The position numbers and the translations under genes are program-made. The notes under the pieces were generated by a model, which did no database searches, had not been told where the DNA came from, and worked only from the letters and a program-made list of their open reading frames with translations. Source: Lichtheimia corymbifera B2541 (Eukaryota > Mucoromycota > Mucoromycetes > Mucorales > Lichtheimiaceae). From it: a DNA stretch of 10,283 nucleotides. The stretch is from positions 1 to 10,283 of the forward strand of contig JNEU01000681.1 in the NCBI GenBank assembly GCA_000697475.1, given 5' to 3'. Within the stretch, counting starts at the first letter, position 1; every line of letters starts with the position of its first letter. Of the stretch, positions 8,720-10,283 are shown piece after piece.

Positions 8720-9158
8720 TAACAATGAACCAGACCACTTGTCATACAGCATACATAAGTAAATCATAAAGACAGTCGTATCTCAAAACTTTACAATCAA
8801 ATGTGGGCTCTTTCATAGAACAAAGTTGCTCGTCGGGGCCGAAAGTATCTTGTGTAGAAGTTTCACGATCATGGTTGCCAATCCCAGGTTTCGCAATATC
8901 ACCACCAGCCAAAGTGGATCCGGCTGTCGACCTCTTGGATTTTTTTCGACGAGGCTGGTGGTGACATTGGGTGAATCTGAGAATGGCCACGACGATCGTG
9001 AAACTTGCACCCAAGGTGCGCTTCACCCCGACGAGCAACTTTGTTCGATTGAAGACCCCACGTTTCATTGTAGAATTTTTAGTTATGGGCATCTTTATGT
9101 TCTACATATGCTCCTGTAAGCGTGATGCTATATGACAAGTGGTCTTTGTTCATTGTCA
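8720..9158. mobile_element. Fold-back (palindromic) MITE-like element, full copy A
   Basis: Almost the whole element is one inverted repeat. The outer ends pair as AACAATGAAC..GACCACTTGTCATA (8721-8746) with its complement ending near 9158. Inner perfect pairs are 8818-8838 with 9026-9046 (21 bases), 8858-8870 with 8994-9006 (13), and 8899-8910 with 8953-8964 (12). The loop is about 42 bases (8911-8952). Open frames on both strands here simply reflect the palindrome. There is no transposase. The target-site duplication is not clear. Confidence 0.75.
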
Positions 9159-9162
9159 AGTA

Positions 9163-9230
9163 GGTAGATCCTGATAGAGCGGAAGATGCGCAGGGGCGTG
9201 CTTGTCTAACACAGCTGATTTGCATGATAA
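9163..9230. repeat. Spacer repeat, copy 1
   Basis: Contains GATCCTGATAGAGCG, then GAAGATG, CAGGG and TAACACAGC...TTTGCATGATA. The same ordered blocks recur at 9480-9548. It shows that the two elements were duplicated together with their flank. Confidence 0.65.
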
Positions 9231-9478
9231 TTCACAATGAACAAACATCACTTGTTATATAGCATCATGGTTTTAGCATATGTAAAAGCGTAAAAGAGGA
9301 TTGCCAAGCTGTATCGTGAAACATGATTGACAAGGTGCGCCCGACCACGACGAGCTATATTGTTCTATGAAAGAGCACATGTTTCATTGTAAAGTTTAGA
9401 GATAAATGCACTTTCTCGTTTTTACATATGCTGAAAAGCATGGTGCTATATGACAAGTGGTGTTTTCTCATGATGAAG
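9231..9478. mobile_element. Shorter MITE-like derivative, copy B
   Basis: Has the same inverted ends as the large copy (left AATGAACAAACATCACTTGT; right GCTATATGACAAGTGGTGTT). Its interior matches only the right inner arm of the large copy (ATCGTGAAAC, AAGGTGCGC, CACGACGAGC, TTTCATTGTA). It therefore looks like an internal-deletion derivative that lost most of the left arm. Confidence 0.7.
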
Positions 9479-9479
9479 T

Positions 9480-9548
9480 AGCTTGACCCTGATAGAGCGA
9501 AAGATGGGCAGGGCCGTGCATGTGTAACACAGCACATTTGCATGATAC
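9480..9548. repeat. Spacer repeat, copy 2
   Basis: Repeats the spacer at 9163-9230 with scattered changes (CCTGATAGAGCG, AAAGATG, GCAGGG, GTAACACAGC, TTTGCATGATA). Confidence 0.65.
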
Positions 9549-9796
9549 ATGAACAAACACCACTTATCATAAGCATCACGCTTTCAGCATATGTAAAAGC
9601 GTAAACGTGGGTGTATCGAGGACTGACAAACGTGATCGTGAAAAATGATTGACAAGGTGCGCTCTACCACGACGAGCAATATTGCTCTATGAAAGGTCCC
9701 AAGTTTCATTGTAAAGTTTAGAGATAAATGCACTTTCTCGTTTTTACATATGCTGAAAAGCATGATGCTATATGACAAGCGGTGTTTGTTCATTGT
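9548..9796. mobile_element. Shorter MITE-like derivative, copy C
   Basis: Same structure as the copy at 9231-9478. A 62-base segment, GTTTCATTGTAAAGTTTAGA onwards, is identical between 9381-9442 and 9703-9764. The offset between the copies is 311-322 bases. Right end GACAAGCGGTGTTTGTTCAT. Probably a recent tandem duplication of element plus spacer. Confidence 0.7.
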
Positions 9797-9809
9797 GAAG
9801 TATCATTAT

Positions 9810-9950
9810 CGTTGGTCACCAGGTCACCGAAAATTGTGACCAACCCCGCCAAATTTTTGGCAGGGTCACAAGCGGGGGTAGGCAAGATACCTGCGTAAAA
9901 TTGCGCCAAAGCGCAATATACCACAGGTACCCTATACCGTTGGTCACAGA
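9810..9950. repeat. Cluster of GC-rich hairpins with GTTGGTCAC motifs
   Basis: GTTGGTCAC occurs at 9811 and again near 9940, with its complement GTGACCAAC at 9836-9844. Inside are CCGCC..GGCAGG and CCCCGC..GCGGGG stems, and a long hairpin with ATTGCGC-CAAA-GCGCAAT at its tip, closed by GATACCTG / CAGGTACC. The GC content stands out from the AT-rich flank. It could be a small MITE, a structured RNA or a protein-binding array; none can be chosen from sequence alone. Confidence 0.5.
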
Positions 9951-10203
9951 ATAGCACATAGCTAATTTTATATGATTGATGATATATAAAATGACTACAT
10001 ATTTTGAAGGTACTACATATGGATCATTCATCAATGCTGGAGGAGCCTACTAACACCCATGTTTGCCTAGTTGAATATATACAACGGATGTATGCCACGA
10101 TATGTGATAGATAAACACTTAATAGCGTCCTTGTATTATACACGAGATGACTAGCGTTGATTTATTCAATGTATGATGTTATGGATATTCTATTACTTTC
10201 TTT

Positions 10204-10206
<3 letters not shown>
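9951..10206. other. AT-rich spacer without recognised features
   Basis: About 255 bases rich in TATA/ATAT words with stops in all frames. I see no gene, RNA or repeat in it. Confidence 0.5.

Positions 10207-10235
<29 letters not shown>
10207..10235 (+). repeat. (GT)14 microsatellite followed by alternating GC
   Basis: Fourteen uninterrupted GT units, then GCGTCTGCGCGCG. The alternating purine-pyrimidine run is a classic length-variable microsatellite. Confidence 0.95.
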
Positions 10236-10238
<3 letters not shown>

Positions 10239-10283
10239 CTGCGCGCGAGCTAAGCATCCAATCCTAAATGCCATGCATGACCA

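Noticed and set aside
8742..9119. Similar proteins encoded on both strands
   Set aside because: Both frames come from the two arms of the palindromic element, so the similarity is structural and not evidence of a gene.

Overview
The window looks like nuclear DNA of a fungus, most likely an early-diverging one such as Mucoromycota. The reasons are a single-chain (fungal-type) glutamate synthase, short GT-AG introns of about 40-80 bases with GTAAGT-like donors, TATA boxes close to start codons, and an intron-rich TnpB/Fanzor-like gene. The phylum is an inference; no species is named.

Layout. Bases 1-3544 (+) hold the 3' half of the glutamate synthase (GOGAT, GLT1) gene in four exons: 1123 residues covering the FMN/3Fe-4S synthase domain, the GXGXG beta-helix, a charged linker and the fused beta-subunit domain. 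A poly(A)-like signal follows. Bases 3898-6462 (+) hold a second, intron-dense gene with its own TATA box. I could join twelve exons in phase by hand. They lead to a RuvC-I type motif (GCDPGIRSF) and a basic helix region, which points to an RNA-guided nuclease of the TnpB/Fanzor kind. Its C-terminal third (the region of the alternative glutamate, zinc ribbon and RuvC-III) is out of frame or damaged, so this copy may be dying or may have introns I could not place.

From about 6413 to the right end the window is repeat-rich. A block of four tandem units (6464-7130) sits directly at the end of the Fanzor-like frame. A large fold-back element (about 8720-9158) and two shorter derivatives (9231-9478 and 9548-9796) lie in tandem with a duplicated spacer. 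The 6413-7130 block is related to the left arm of that same family. A compact cluster of GC-rich hairpins (9810-9950) and a (GT)14 tract (10207-10234) follow. Between the repeat blocks, 7561-8233 contains a possible small gene with E-box, TATA and poly(A)-like signals but an interrupted frame.

Functionally, glutamate synthase is the housekeeping anchor (ammonium assimilation). The rest looks like a transposon-colonised flank in which a Fanzor-like nuclease gene and a fold-back MITE family are physically associated.
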